A stretch of 64,000 nt of DNA. It comes from Streptomyces syringium (lineage in GTDB: Bacteria; Actinomycetota; Actinomycetes; Streptomycetales; Streptomycetaceae). Location of the stretch: contig NZ_JAGIOH010000001.1 in assembly GCF_017876625.1 (NCBI RefSeq), forward strand, positions 4,423,501 through 4,487,500, written 5' to 3'. Shown here piece by piece: positions 43,000-50,921 of the stretch. Every line of letters starts with the position of its first letter. Position 1 is the stretch's first letter. The notes beneath the pieces are model-generated. The model was not told the origin of the DNA, ran no database searches, and saw only the letters and a program-made list of their open reading frames with translations. Both the position numbers and the translations under genes were made by a program.

Positions 43000-43893
43000 G
43001 TGAGCGAGAAGGATTTGCTGGCGCGACGGTTCGAGGAACACCGGCCCCATCTGCGGGCGGTGGCCTACCGGATGCTGGGCTCGCTCGGTGACGTGGACGA
43101 CGCCGTCCAGGAGACCTGGCTCAAGCTGAGCCGTTCGGACGTCACCGGGGTGGAGAACCTGGGCGGCTGGCTGACCACGGTGACCGGCCGGGTGTGCCTG
43201 GACATGCTGCGCTCGCGCACCACGCGGCGCGAGAGCCCGCTGCACGACGACGACGGGCAGATCCGTCTTCCCGACCCGGTCGTCAGCGGTCCGGACGGCC
43301 TCGACCCCGAACAGGAGATACTTCTGGCCGACTCGGTCGGCCTCGCCCTGCTGGTGGTCCTGGAGACCCTCGCTCCCGCCGAGCGTCTCGCCTTCGTCCT
43401 GCACGACATGTTCGCCGTGCCCTTCGACGAGATCGCCCCCGTGCTCGGCCGCACCGCCGCCTCGACCAGGCAGCTCGCCAGCCGCGCCCGCCGCCGGGTC
43501 CAGGGCGCGGCGCCCGCTCCCGACACCGGTCTGGCCCACCGGCGCCGCATCGTGGACGCCTTCCTCGCGGCCGCGCGCGGCGGGGACTTCGACGCCCTCG
43601 TCTCCGTGCTCGATCCGGAGATCGTGGCGCGCTCCGACGGTGGGACGCTGCGTCCGGGCGTGATCCGCCGCGGCGCGGCCGATGTCGCCTCGCAGGCGAT
43701 CACCTTCGCCCGGTTCGCGGAAGCCGCCCACCCGGCGCTGGTCAACGGCACCCCCGGCGTGGTCGCGGTGGCGGAGGGCCGGGCGATCTCGGTCATGGCG
43801 TTCACCGTCCAGGGCGACAGGATCACCACGCTCGACATCCTCACCGACCCCGAGCGTCTCGCGCGGATCGATCTGAGCGTGCTCGGCGGCTGA
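43000..43893 (+). CDS. ECF sigma factor with SnoaL-like C-terminal domain (ECF41/SigJ type)
   Basis: The 297-residue protein has sigma region 2 (FEEHRPHLRAVAYRMLGSLGDVDDAVQETWLKL), region 4 (LAPAERLAFVLHDMFAVPFDEIAPVLGRTAASTRQLASRARRRV is the HTH block), and then a 115-residue SnoaL/NTF2-like domain starting near HRRRIVDAFLAAARGGDFDALV. In ECF41 sigma factors this domain regulates the sigma itself; its usual DGGGK motif appears here as DGGTL. These sigmas often control a neighbouring oxidoreductase or carboxymuconolactone decarboxylase; here the adjacent gene is a drug exporter on the opposite strand. GTG start at 43000. Confidence 0.9.
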   Translation: MSEKDLLARRFEEHRPHLRAVAYRMLGSLGDVDDAVQETWLKLSRSDVTGVENLGGWLTTVTGRVCLDMLRSRTTRRESPLHDDDGQIRLPDPVVSGPDGLDPEQEILLADSVGLALLVVLETLAPAERLAFVLHDMFAVPFDEIAPVLGRTAASTRQLASRARRRVQGAAPAPDTGLAHRRRIVDAFLAAARGGDFDALVSVLDPEIVARSDGGTLRPGVIRRGAADVASQAITFARFAEAAHPALVNGTPGVVAVAEGRAISVMAFTVQGDRITTLDILTDPERLARIDLSVLGG

Positions 43894-43922
43894 TCCGGCC
43901 TCGCTGGACGGCGCTCGGCGGA

Positions 43923-43945
43923 CGGCGGGAGGGGCCCTCCCGCCG
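43923..43945. terminator. Hairpin between the ECF sigma and exporter genes
   Basis: CGGCGGGAGG-GGC-CCTCCCGCCG, a perfect 10-bp stem with a three-base loop, lies between two convergent genes. Confidence 0.7.
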
Positions 43946-43981
43946 CTCCCGGGGGGCGGGCGATGACGTCGGACGAAGGCG

Positions 43982-45538
43982 TCAGGCCTGGCGTCGGGCG
44001 ACGGCCTCGGCGGCCCGGGTGGGGTCGCCCGCGGGCGTGCCGTGCTTGGGCGCCCGCGCGGTGACGAGGAGGCCGCTCGAGACGGCGGCGAGCAGCATGA
44101 TGCCCGAGCCCCAGCCGATCGCGACGTGGAAGCCGTGGACGACGCCTTCCTTGGTGACGGCGTCCCGGACGGCGGGCGTCAGCGGGCCGTCGTCGGCGGC
44201 GGACTCGAGGTGCGCGGCGATGTAGCCGGCGCTGGTGGTGGTGGCGATGGTGTTGAGGAGCGCGGTGCCGACGGAGCCGCCGACCTGCTGGGCCGTGTTG
44301 ACCGTGGCGGAGGTGACACCGGACTCGGTCGGGGCGACCCCCGCCGTCGCGGTGGCCATGACGGGCATGAAGATCAGGCCCATGCCGAGCCCGACGAGGA
44401 TCTCGGCGGGCAGGACGTGCGAGACGTAGGCGGGCTCGACGGTCAGGAAGGTCAGCAGGAACAGCCCGACGGCGGCCAGCAGCGCCCCGGGCACCATCAG
44501 GGTGCGCGGCGGCACATGGGTCATGAGCCGGGCCGAGATCTGGGTCGAGGTGAGGATGATCGTGGCGGTCAGCGGCAGGAACGCCATGCCGGTCCGCACG
44601 GGGGAGTAGCCGAGCACGACCTGGAGGTAGTACGTCATGAACAGGAACATTCCGAACATGGCGACGACGGCGAGCCCCATCGTCAGGAACGCACCGCCAC
44701 GGTTGCGGTCGCGAATGATGTGCGGGGGCAGCAGCGGGCTGCGGGCCCGGGTCTGCCACCACGTGAAGACCGCGAGCAGCGCCACCCCGCCGGTCAGCAG
44801 GGCGAGGACGAGCGGATCGCCCCAGCCGCGCGGCTCGGCCTCGCTGCAGCCGTAGACCACGGCGACCAGACCTCCGCAGCCGAGCAGCACGCCGGGGATG
44901 TCCAGGCGCGGGCGGTGGGCGGGGCGGTGGTCGTACAGCAGCCACAGGGCACCGGCGAGGGCGCCCAGCGCGATCGGGATGTTCACGTAGAGACACCAGC
45001 GCCAGTTCAGGTACTCCGTCAGCAGCCCGCCCGCGATCAGTCCGATCGCGGAGCCGCCGCCCGCGATGGCGCCGTAGATGCCGAAGGCCTTGCTGCGCTC
45101 CCGCACGTCCGTGAACGTCGTGGTCAGGAGAGAGAGCGCGGAGGGCGCCAGCAGCGCGGCGAAGACGCCCTGGAGGGCGCGGGCGGCGAACAGCAGCGTC
45201 GAGGTGTGGGCGGCGCCGCCCAGCGCGGACGCCGCCGCGAAGCCGACGAGCCCGACCGTGAAGGTGCGTTTCCGGCCGACCAGGTCCGCGACCTTGCCGC
45301 CGAGCAGCAGCAGACCGCCGAAGGCGAGGGTGTAGGCGGTGATCACCCATTGGCGGTCGCCGTCGGACATGTGGAGCTCGCGCTGGGCGGAGGGGAGGGC
45401 GATGTTCACGACCGTCGCGTCGAGGACCACCATCAGCTGGGCGAGCGCGATGACGACCAGGCCCCACCAGCGGCGGCGGGAGTCGGGCGGCTCGGCCGGC
45501 GCCCGCGTGCCATCCGGGCTCGTCGGACTCGAACTCAT
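43982..45538 (-). CDS. MFS drug exporter, DHA2 (EmrB/QacA) type
   Basis: A 518-residue, fourteen-helix proton-drug antiporter. Motif A appears as GGKVADLVGRKRTF, motif C as AIGLIAGGLLTEY, and VVLDATVVNIALPSAQREL is the first-helix signature of the DHA2 family. The N-terminal 25 and C-terminal 25 residues are hydrophilic. It would export toxic cations or antibiotics. No regulator is directly beside it; the nearest is the convergent ECF sigma gene. Confidence 0.92.
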   Translation of the reverse strand: MSSSPTSPDGTRAPAEPPDSRRRWWGLVVIALAQLMVVLDATVVNIALPSAQRELHMSDGDRQWVITAYTLAFGGLLLLGGKVADLVGRKRTFTVGLVGFAAASALGGAAHTSTLLFAARALQGVFAALLAPSALSLLTTTFTDVRERSKAFGIYGAIAGGGSAIGLIAGGLLTEYLNWRWCLYVNIPIALGALAGALWLLYDHRPAHRPRLDIPGVLLGCGGLVAVVYGCSEAEPRGWGDPLVLALLTGGVALLAVFTWWQTRARSPLLPPHIIRDRNRGGAFLTMGLAVVAMFGMFLFMTYYLQVVLGYSPVRTGMAFLPLTATIILTSTQISARLMTHVPPRTLMVPGALLAAVGLFLLTFLTVEPAYVSHVLPAEILVGLGMGLIFMPVMATATAGVAPTESGVTSATVNTAQQVGGSVGTALLNTIATTTSAGYIAAHLESAADDGPLTPAVRDAVTKEGVVHGFHVAIGWGSGIMLLAAVSSGLLVTARAPKHGTPAGDPTRAAEAVARRQA

Positions 45539-45644
45539 CGGAACCTGCCTTTCGCGGCCGGTTTTCCGACGGCCGACGACGGCGTCTGATGCGCCCGTCC
45601 AGCGTAGGTGCGATGGCGCGGGGCCGCTTCTCGAGCCGGGCGCC

Positions 45645-46637
45645 TCAGGGGACGAGGACGACCTTGCCCATCGTGGCGCGCGAGGTCAGTGCCACGTGCG
45701 CGGCGGCGGCGTCGGCGAGCGGGAAGCGGTGCACGGTGGGGACGACGTTGCCCGCCGCGGCCTGGGCCAGCGACTCCTCCTCCAGCCTGCGCAGCCCCAC
45801 CTGCCCGCCGCCGAACCGGGCCAGCATCGGCGGGCCGAGGGCCGACTGCGAGGTGAGGGACCGCTCGGCGAGCTCCTCGGGGTCCAGGGTGAGCGGGCCG
45901 CCGGAGGACCAGCCGTGGACGAGGTGCGTGCCGCCGGGGCCGAGCAGGTCGACGGCGGCGCGGGCGGCGGGGCCGCCCACGGAGTCGAAGACGACCGTGG
46001 CGGTGCGCCCGCCGAGGGCGGTCCGGGCCGCCTCGGCCCAGTCCTCGGCGGTGTAGTCGAAGGCGAGGTCCGCGCCCAGCTCGCGCACCCGCCGGACCTT
46101 GGCCGGGCCGCCGGCGAGGCCGACGACCTTCGCGCCCGCGTTCTTGGCGTACTGCGTGAGCAGTGAGCCGATGCCCCCGGCCGCCGCCGTCACGATCACG
46201 ACGTCCTTGCCGGTCAGCTCGGTGTAGCCGAGAACGCCGAGTGCGGTGCGGCCGGTGCCGATCATGGCAATGGCCTGGTCCTCGCGCAGCCCGGCCGGTA
46301 TCTCGTGCAGCTTCTCCGCGTCGATGACGGCCAGCTCGGCGTAGCCGCCGGGGGCGGTGCCGAGGTGCCCGACGACACGGCGGCCGAGCCAGCGGGGGTC
46401 GGTGCCCGCCCCGAGGGCGTCGACGGTGCCCGCGATCTCACGGCCGGGGACGCTGGGCAGCTCCGGCAGCGGGTACGGGCCGTTCGGGTCGCCGGCGCGC
46501 AGAGTGGTGTCGACGAGGTGCACACCGGCGGCGGCGACGGCGACCCGGACCTGCCCGGGGCCGGGCTCGGGGTCGTCGGTCCTCTCGTAGGTGAGGTTCT
46601 CGGCGGGACCGAAGGCGTGCAGCCGGACGGCGTGCAT
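45645..46637 (-). CDS. NADPH:quinone oxidoreductase / zinc-type alcohol dehydrogenase family
   Basis: The 330-residue medium-chain dehydrogenase has the GroES-like half (VRVAVAAAGVHLVDTTLRAG, PSVPGREIAGTVDALG) and the Rossmann half with TAAAGGIGSLLTQYAKNAGAKVVGL. Zinc-binding cysteines are missing, as in quinone oxidoreductases. The ATG at 46637 has GAGGAG before it. Its promoter contains a perfect SoxR-type operator within a 19-bp spacer, which predicts induction by redox-active compounds; I recall that the S. coelicolor SoxR regulon includes such an oxidoreductase. Confidence 0.9.
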   Translation of the reverse strand: MHAVRLHAFGPAENLTYERTDDPEPGPGQVRVAVAAAGVHLVDTTLRAGDPNGPYPLPELPSVPGREIAGTVDALGAGTDPRWLGRRVVGHLGTAPGGYAELAVIDAEKLHEIPAGLREDQAIAMIGTGRTALGVLGYTELTGKDVVIVTAAAGGIGSLLTQYAKNAGAKVVGLAGGPAKVRRVRELGADLAFDYTAEDWAEAARTALGGRTATVVFDSVGGPAARAAVDLLGPGGTHLVHGWSSGGPLTLDPEELAERSLTSQSALGPPMLARFGGGQVGLRRLEEESLAQAAAGNVVPTVHRFPLADAAAAHVALTSRATMGKVVLVP

Positions 46638-46673
46638 GGGTTCTCCTCGAGCGATGTTCCGGTGGACTCCTTG

Positions 46674-46704
46674 AGTCTTCAATCTCAACCATGGTTGAGG
46701 TCAA
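46674..46704 (-). promoter_or_regulatory. SoxR-type operator and promoter
   Basis: CTCAACCATGGTTGAG at 46684-46699 is a perfect 16-bp palindrome and matches the SoxR box. On the minus strand it sits between TTGACC (-35, 46704-46699) and AAGACT (-10, 46679-46674), with a 19-bp spacer, the overlong spacer typical of MerR-family activators. Transcription would start just before the quinone oxidoreductase gene. Confidence 0.8.
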
Positions 46705-46761
46705 GGGCTGCGGCGGTGCGTGCCGAGGGGCGTTGTCAGTGCCGTGTGCCACGGTGGCGGT

Positions 46762-47454
46762 ATGACGACGCGCGGCAGGCAGAAGCCAGGCAAGGACCAG
46801 CCGACGGCCCGGCTCCCGGAGGTACGGCTGCCGCCGCTGCGGCCGTGGGAGGGGGCGGAGCTGGAGCGGGAGGGGGATTACGACGGCGTCGATTTCACCG
46901 GGGCCGATCTCGCCGGTCAGACCGCCTCCGGCGCCCGTTTCATGGACTGCGGGATCTCGCGCTGCGCGCTGGACGAGACGCGGCTGACCCGGGCCCGGCT
47001 CCTGGACTGCGTGCTCGACGGGGTGCACGGGGTGGGCACGGATCTGGCGGAGGCGACGCTGCGCGACGTGGAGCTGCGGGACGCGCGCCTGGGCGGCACC
47101 CAGTTGCACGGCGCGGTGCTGGAGCGGGTCCTGGTGCGCGGCGGGAAGATCGACTATCTGAATCTGCGCACGGCCACGCTCAAGGACGTCACCTTCGAGG
47201 GCTGTGTGCTCGCCGAGGCCGACTTCGGCGGGGCGCGGCTGGAGCGGGTCGTCTTCCGGGACTGCGTGCTGCGCCGGGTCGACTTCACCGCCGTGCGGAT
47301 GAAGGACGTGGATCTACGGGCGGTGACCGAGCTGGACATCGCCCGGGGGATCGATCAGCTGGCGGGCGCGGTGATCAGCCCGCCCCAACTGCTGGACCTG
47401 GCCCCCGTGTTTGCTGCGCAGATCGGCGTACGGGTCGCCGGCCGCGAGCTGTGA
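46762..47454 (+). CDS. Pentapeptide-repeat protein
   Basis: The 230-residue protein has about 20 pentapeptide units of A(D/N)LxX type from residue 40 on, such as DFTGADLAGQ, ARFMDCGISRCALDETRL and ADFGGARLERVVFRDCVL, forming a right-handed quadrilateral helix. The final 40 residues (GIDQLAGAVISPPQLLDL) match Qnr-like proteins, which mimic DNA and can protect gyrase, but that role is not established here. It diverges from the SoxR-controlled oxidoreductase and ends at the expanded repeat copy. Confidence 0.85.
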   Translation: MTTRGRQKPGKDQPTARLPEVRLPPLRPWEGAELEREGDYDGVDFTGADLAGQTASGARFMDCGISRCALDETRLTRARLLDCVLDGVHGVGTDLAEATLRDVELRDARLGGTQLHGAVLERVLVRGGKIDYLNLRTATLKDVTFEGCVLAEADFGGARLERVVFRDCVLRRVDFTAVRMKDVDLRAVTELDIARGIDQLAGAVISPPQLLDLAPVFAAQIGVRVAGREL

Positions 47455-47461
47455 CGTACGC

Positions 47462-47661
47462 ACCTCCGCTGCGCGGCGGTGTCCTCAAGCGCCGGACGGG
47501 CTGCTGTGCTGTGTCCTCAAGCGCCGGACGGGCTGCTGTGCTGTGTCCTCAAGCGCCGGACGGGCTGCTGTGCTGTGTCCTCAAGCGCCGGACGGGCTGG
47601 TTTGGCTGAGCTCAGCCGAATCCAGCCCGTCCGGCGCTTGAGGACGCGCCCGCAGGGCGCC
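47462..47661. repeat. Dispersed intergenic palindromic element, copy 5 (expanded)
   Basis: Between convergent genes. It begins CACCTCCGCTGCGCGGCGGT, continues with four tandem units of the proximal arm, then the GGCTGAGCTCAGCC palindrome near 47605 and the distal arm CAGCCCGTCCGGCGCTTGAG with GACGCGCCCGCAGGGCGC. It has both arms and is the longest copy in the window. Confidence 0.9.
47481..47608 (+). repeat. 32-bp tandem repeat, four units
   Basis: GTCCTCAAGCGCCGGACGGG starts at 47481, 47513, 47545 and 47577, a strict 32-bp period. The first three units end GCTGCTGTGCTGT; the fourth diverges after GGGCTG. The units are identical over the shared part, so the expansion is recent. Confidence 0.92.
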
Positions 47662-47669
47662 CGGCGATG

Positions 47670-48167
47670 TCAGACCCGCGGGAAGCGGCTCTGCAGGTTC
47701 CATACGACCGGGTTGTCGGCGAGACCCTCGTGCATGTCGGAGAGGTCCGCGATCAGGTCGTGGAGGAAGTCCCGCGCCTCGCGGCGCAGTGCCCTGTGGT
47801 TGAAGCTGAGCGGGGGCTCGTCCGCCGGCTGCCAGTCGGCGGTGACCTCCACCCAGCCGAAGCGGCGCTCGAACATCAGCCGGTCGGTCGACTCCGTGAA
47901 GTCCAGCTCCGCGTACTGCGGGATGGACGCGCGATTGCCCCGGGGGTCGCGGTCGACCTGCTCCAGGACGTCGCACAGCGCCCACGCGAAGTCGAGCACG
48001 GGAACCCATCCCCAGCCTGTGGACAGCTCCCGGTCCGTCTTCACGTCGGCGAGATAGACGTCACCGCAGAAGAGGTCGTGCCGCAGCGCCCGTACATCCG
48101 CCGTGCGGTAGTCCGTCTGCGGCGGGTCGGGGAAGCGGTGCGAAAGCGAATAGCCGAGGTCGATCAC
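47670..48167 (-). CDS. Hypothetical protein
   Basis: A soluble 165-residue protein with no signal peptide. It has many aromatic residues (WGWVPVLDFAWALCDVLEQ, FERRFGWVEVTADW) and a C-terminal helix HRALRREARDFLHDLIADLSDMH. I did not recognise the family; the content resembles immunity- or antitoxin-like Streptomyces proteins of alpha/beta fold, but this is not evidence of function. It starts at GTG and is convergent with the pentapeptide gene. Confidence 0.65.
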   Translation of the reverse strand: MIDLGYSLSHRFPDPPQTDYRTADVRALRHDLFCGDVYLADVKTDRELSTGWGWVPVLDFAWALCDVLEQVDRDPRGNRASIPQYAELDFTESTDRLMFERRFGWVEVTADWQPADEPPLSFNHRALRREARDFLHDLIADLSDMHEGLADNPVVWNLQSRFPRV

Positions 48168-48212
48168 GCCTCGATGGTGTCACGGGCGTCGGCCGGGTGC
48201 GTAAACGCGCCT

Positions 48213-48251
48213 GCCCGTGCCCCCGCCACCGTCGGTGGCAAGGGCACGGGC
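48213..48251 (-). terminator. Terminator after the M4 protease gene
   Basis: GCCCGTGCCC pairs with GGGCACGGGC; after a 2x2 internal loop GCCACC pairs with GGTGGC around three bases. It lies about 120 bases beyond the protease stop on the minus strand. Confidence 0.6.
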
Positions 48252-48368
48252 CGGTCACCGGAGGGTGATCACCGCGTGGGTGTGTGAGCACTACGGGTGC
48301 GGTGATCACTTCCGGGACGTCCGCCGTGCCGTGTCCCGGGCCGGGGCCCGGTCACGTCACGAGGGGGG

Positions 48369-49985
48369 TCACTTCACGTTGATGGCGGTCCAGGCGGCGG
48401 CGACCGTCTTGTACTCCGTGCTGGTGGAGCCGTAGAGGTCCGCGGTGGCCTTCAGGGTGCCGGCGCGGGCCGCCTTGTAGTTGGTGGTGGAGGTGAAGTA
48501 CGTGGTCAGGGCCTTGTACCAGATCTTGGTGGCCTTGTCCCGGCCGATCCCGGTGACCTTGGAGTTGTTGTAGGTGGGGCTGTTGTAGCTCACACCGTTG
48601 ATGGTCTTCGCGCCGCTGCCCTCGGACAGCAGGTAGAAGAAGTGGTTGGCCGGGCCCGACGAGTAGTGGACGTCGGAGTTGCCGAGGTTCGAGGACCAGT
48701 AGTCCTTCGAGGCGCCGTCCTTGCTCGGCTTGTCCATGTAGCGCAGCGGGGTGCCGTCGCCGTTGATGTCGATCTTCTCGCCGATGAGGTAGTCACCGGC
48801 GTCCGTGGAGTTCTTGGCGTAGAACTCCGAGGCGGTGCCGAAGATGTCGCTGGTCGCCTCGTTGAGGCCACCGGACTCGCCGCTGTAGTTCAGCCCGGCG
48901 GTGGCCGAGGTGACGCCGTGCGTCATCTCGTGGGCGGCCACGTCGAGGGAGGTCAGCGGGTTGGCGTTGTTCTCGCCGTCGCCGTAGGTCATGCAGAAGC
49001 AGTCGTCGTCCCAGAAGGCGTTGACGTAGCCGTTGCCGTAGTGGACGCGGGAGTAGGCGCCGACACCGTCGCCCTTGATGCCGCTGCGGCCCAGGACGTT
49101 CTTGTAGAAGTCCCAGGTGACCGCCGCACCGTAGTGCGCGTCGACGGCGGCGGCCTGGCGGGCGGCGCCCCAGACGTCGCTGGAGTTGGTGAAGAGCGTG
49201 CCCGTGCCGGACGTGCCCTGCTTCAGGTCGTACGTCTTGTGGCCGCCGCGCTCACCGTCGGTGAGGGAGTAGCCGGAGGACGTCTTGGTGGTGGTCACCG
49301 GGACCGTGCCGCTGTAGGTGCTGGTGCCGCTGCCGGTCTCGATGGCCTCGCGCTGGAACAGCGTCTTGCCGCTGGCCGCGTCGGTGACCACGTGCAGCTT
49401 GCTCGGGGTGCCGTCCTTCTGGACGCCCTTGACGACGGTCTCGTACGCGAGGACGGCCTTGCCGCCCGCGGCCCAGACGACCTTGCGCGGGGCCTGGCCG
49501 TCGGCCTTGGCGGTCTTCTCCGCGGCGGCCACGCCGAGCGCCTTCTGCTTCGCCGCGGCGGGCGCGAGGGAAGCGGACGTCGTGGGCACGGATATGTCGG
49601 CCTCGGTCGCCTTGGTGACGCTGCGCGAGCCGCTCTTCGCCTGGTGCACGACCAGGTCGCCGCCGAGCACCGGCAGGCCGTCGTAGGTGCGCTCGTAGCG
49701 CGTATGCACCGTGCCGTTCGCGTCCTTGACGACGTCCCGGACGACGAGCTTCTCCTTGCCACCGAGGCCCAGCTTGGCAGCGGTGGAGGAGGCTCCCGCC
49801 TGCGCGTCCTTGAGCGCGGACACCCGCTGACCGGCGGAGAGCGCCAGCGCCGTGGCGCCGTTCTCGCGGTCGGCCGCGGCGGTCGCGGAGCCGGTCTGGA
49901 CGCCGACGGCGACCATGGCGGCGGAGGCGACCAGCGCTGCGGCGCGCAGGGTGTGCTTGCGGGAGGTGGAGGTGATGAGTCTCAA
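48369..49985 (-). CDS. Secreted M4-family (thermolysin-like) metalloprotease
   Basis: A 538-residue preproenzyme. The signal peptide (about residues 1-37, ending TGSATAAA) is followed by an FTP/PepSY propeptide and the M4 catalytic domain. The zinc site is HEMTH with His352, Glu353 and His356, and Glu376 in GGLNEATSD. GDGTPLRYMDKPSKDG and DVHYSSGPANHFFYLLSEG are also family hallmarks. A TTG start is used, with AGGAG upstream. The enzyme would act outside the cell as a neutral protease. Confidence 0.95.
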   Translation of the reverse strand: MRLITSTSRKHTLRAAALVASAAMVAVGVQTGSATAAADRENGATALALSAGQRVSALKDAQAGASSTAAKLGLGGKEKLVVRDVVKDANGTVHTRYERTYDGLPVLGGDLVVHQAKSGSRSVTKATEADISVPTTSASLAPAAAKQKALGVAAAEKTAKADGQAPRKVVWAAGGKAVLAYETVVKGVQKDGTPSKLHVVTDAASGKTLFQREAIETGSGTSTYSGTVPVTTTKTSSGYSLTDGERGGHKTYDLKQGTSGTGTLFTNSSDVWGAARQAAAVDAHYGAAVTWDFYKNVLGRSGIKGDGVGAYSRVHYGNGYVNAFWDDDCFCMTYGDGENNANPLTSLDVAAHEMTHGVTSATAGLNYSGESGGLNEATSDIFGTASEFYAKNSTDAGDYLIGEKIDINGDGTPLRYMDKPSKDGASKDYWSSNLGNSDVHYSSGPANHFFYLLSEGSGAKTINGVSYNSPTYNNSKVTGIGRDKATKIWYKALTTYFTSTTNYKAARAGTLKATADLYGSTSTEYKTVAAAWTAINVK

Positions 49986-50109
49986 CTCTGCTCCTAATGC
50001 ATGGCCGCGAACACGCGGCCGAATGAGGGGGGTTCGGGCAGCCGGTGGAGACCGCCCGTTTGGTGCAGGAGTGGTGCAAGAGCGAATTGAGGAGAGAGTG
50101 CCATCACTT

Positions 50110-50126
50110 CCCTGTCATTGACAGGG
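50110..50126. promoter_or_regulatory. 17-bp palindrome upstream of the M4 protease gene
   Basis: CCCTGTCA-T-TGACAGGG, perfect apart from the single centre base, lies 124 bases upstream of the protease start in an AT-richer spacer. It is a plausible operator; overlapping TTGACA may also serve as a -35 element. Confidence 0.45.
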
Positions 50127-50231
50127 GCGCAACAAGGATTTGATCTAGCGTTTTCTTAACAGCGGTTGATTGGATCCGCTATGCGGTGAACTGCGCCCGA
50201 TTGGTCTGCACTTGACGGCCTACCGGAGCGT

Positions 50232-50921
50232 TCAACTGAGCAACCGCTGTTCCTTCGCCACCGCCACGGCGCCCGCGCGCGTGTCGACGCCGAGCTTGTC
50301 GTAGATCCGACCCAAATGCGTCTTCACCGTGGCCTCGCTGATGAACAGCGCCCGTGCGATCTCACGATTGCCCAGCCCGCGGGCGAGTTGACCGAGGATG
50401 TCCCGCTCCCGCTCGGTGAGCGCGGGCCGGCCCGCACCGCGCATCCGGGCCATCACGCGGCCCGCGACGGGCGGCGACAGCGCGGTGCGCCCCTCGGCGG
50501 CGGCGCGGATCGCGGAGAACAACTCCTCCGGCCGCTCGGCCTTCAGCAGATAGCCGGTCGCCCCGGCCTCGATGGCGCGGGTGATGTCGGCGTCGGTGTC
50601 ATAGGTGGTGAGGACGAGAACGTACGGGCCGTGCGCGCTTCTTCCGCCGCCGGTCTCCGTGACCGCCGCCGCGTCCGCGACGATGCGGCGGGTCGCCTCG
50701 ATCCCGTCCATTCCCGCGCCGAGTTGAAGGTCCATCAGCACCACGTCGGGCCGCAGCCGTGCCGCCAGCGCGACCGCCTCCTCGCCGCCGCCCGCCTCCC
50801 CGACGACCTCGATGCCGGGTGCGCTGCCCAGCAGCGCGAGCAGTCCGGCCCGTACGACGGCGTGGTCGTCGCAGAGCAGGATGCGGACGGGGGCCGGTCC
50901 GGTGGGATCGGTCGGGGTCAC
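50232..50921 (-). CDS. senR: NarL/FixJ-type response regulator (SenR)
   Basis: A 229-residue regulator. The receiver domain has LCDDHAVVRAGL, the phospho-acceptor Asp in VVLMDLQLG, LTTYDTD and the KAERPEE lysine; the C-terminal LuxR-type HTH has LTERERDILGQLARGLGNREIARAL and TVKTHLGRIYDKLGV. The GTG at 50921 overlaps the stop of the kinase gene. The name follows the HbpS-SenS-SenR redox system of Streptomyces, to which the neighbouring hbpS gene points. Confidence 0.85.
   Translation of the reverse strand: MTPTDPTGPAPVRILLCDDHAVVRAGLLALLGSAPGIEVVGEAGGGEEAVALAARLRPDVVLMDLQLGAGMDGIEATRRIVADAAAVTETGGGRSAHGPYVLVLTTYDTDADITRAIEAGATGYLLKAERPEELFSAIRAAAEGRTALSPPVAGRVMARMRGAGRPALTERERDILGQLARGLGNREIARALFISEATVKTHLGRIYDKLGVDTRAGAVAVAKEQRLLS

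Noticed and set aside
47479..48057. Open frame running through the 32-bp tandem repeat and antisense to the hypothetical gene
   Set aside because: A 32-bp period is not a multiple of three and the translated repeats change frame. It is a consequence of the repeat DNA.
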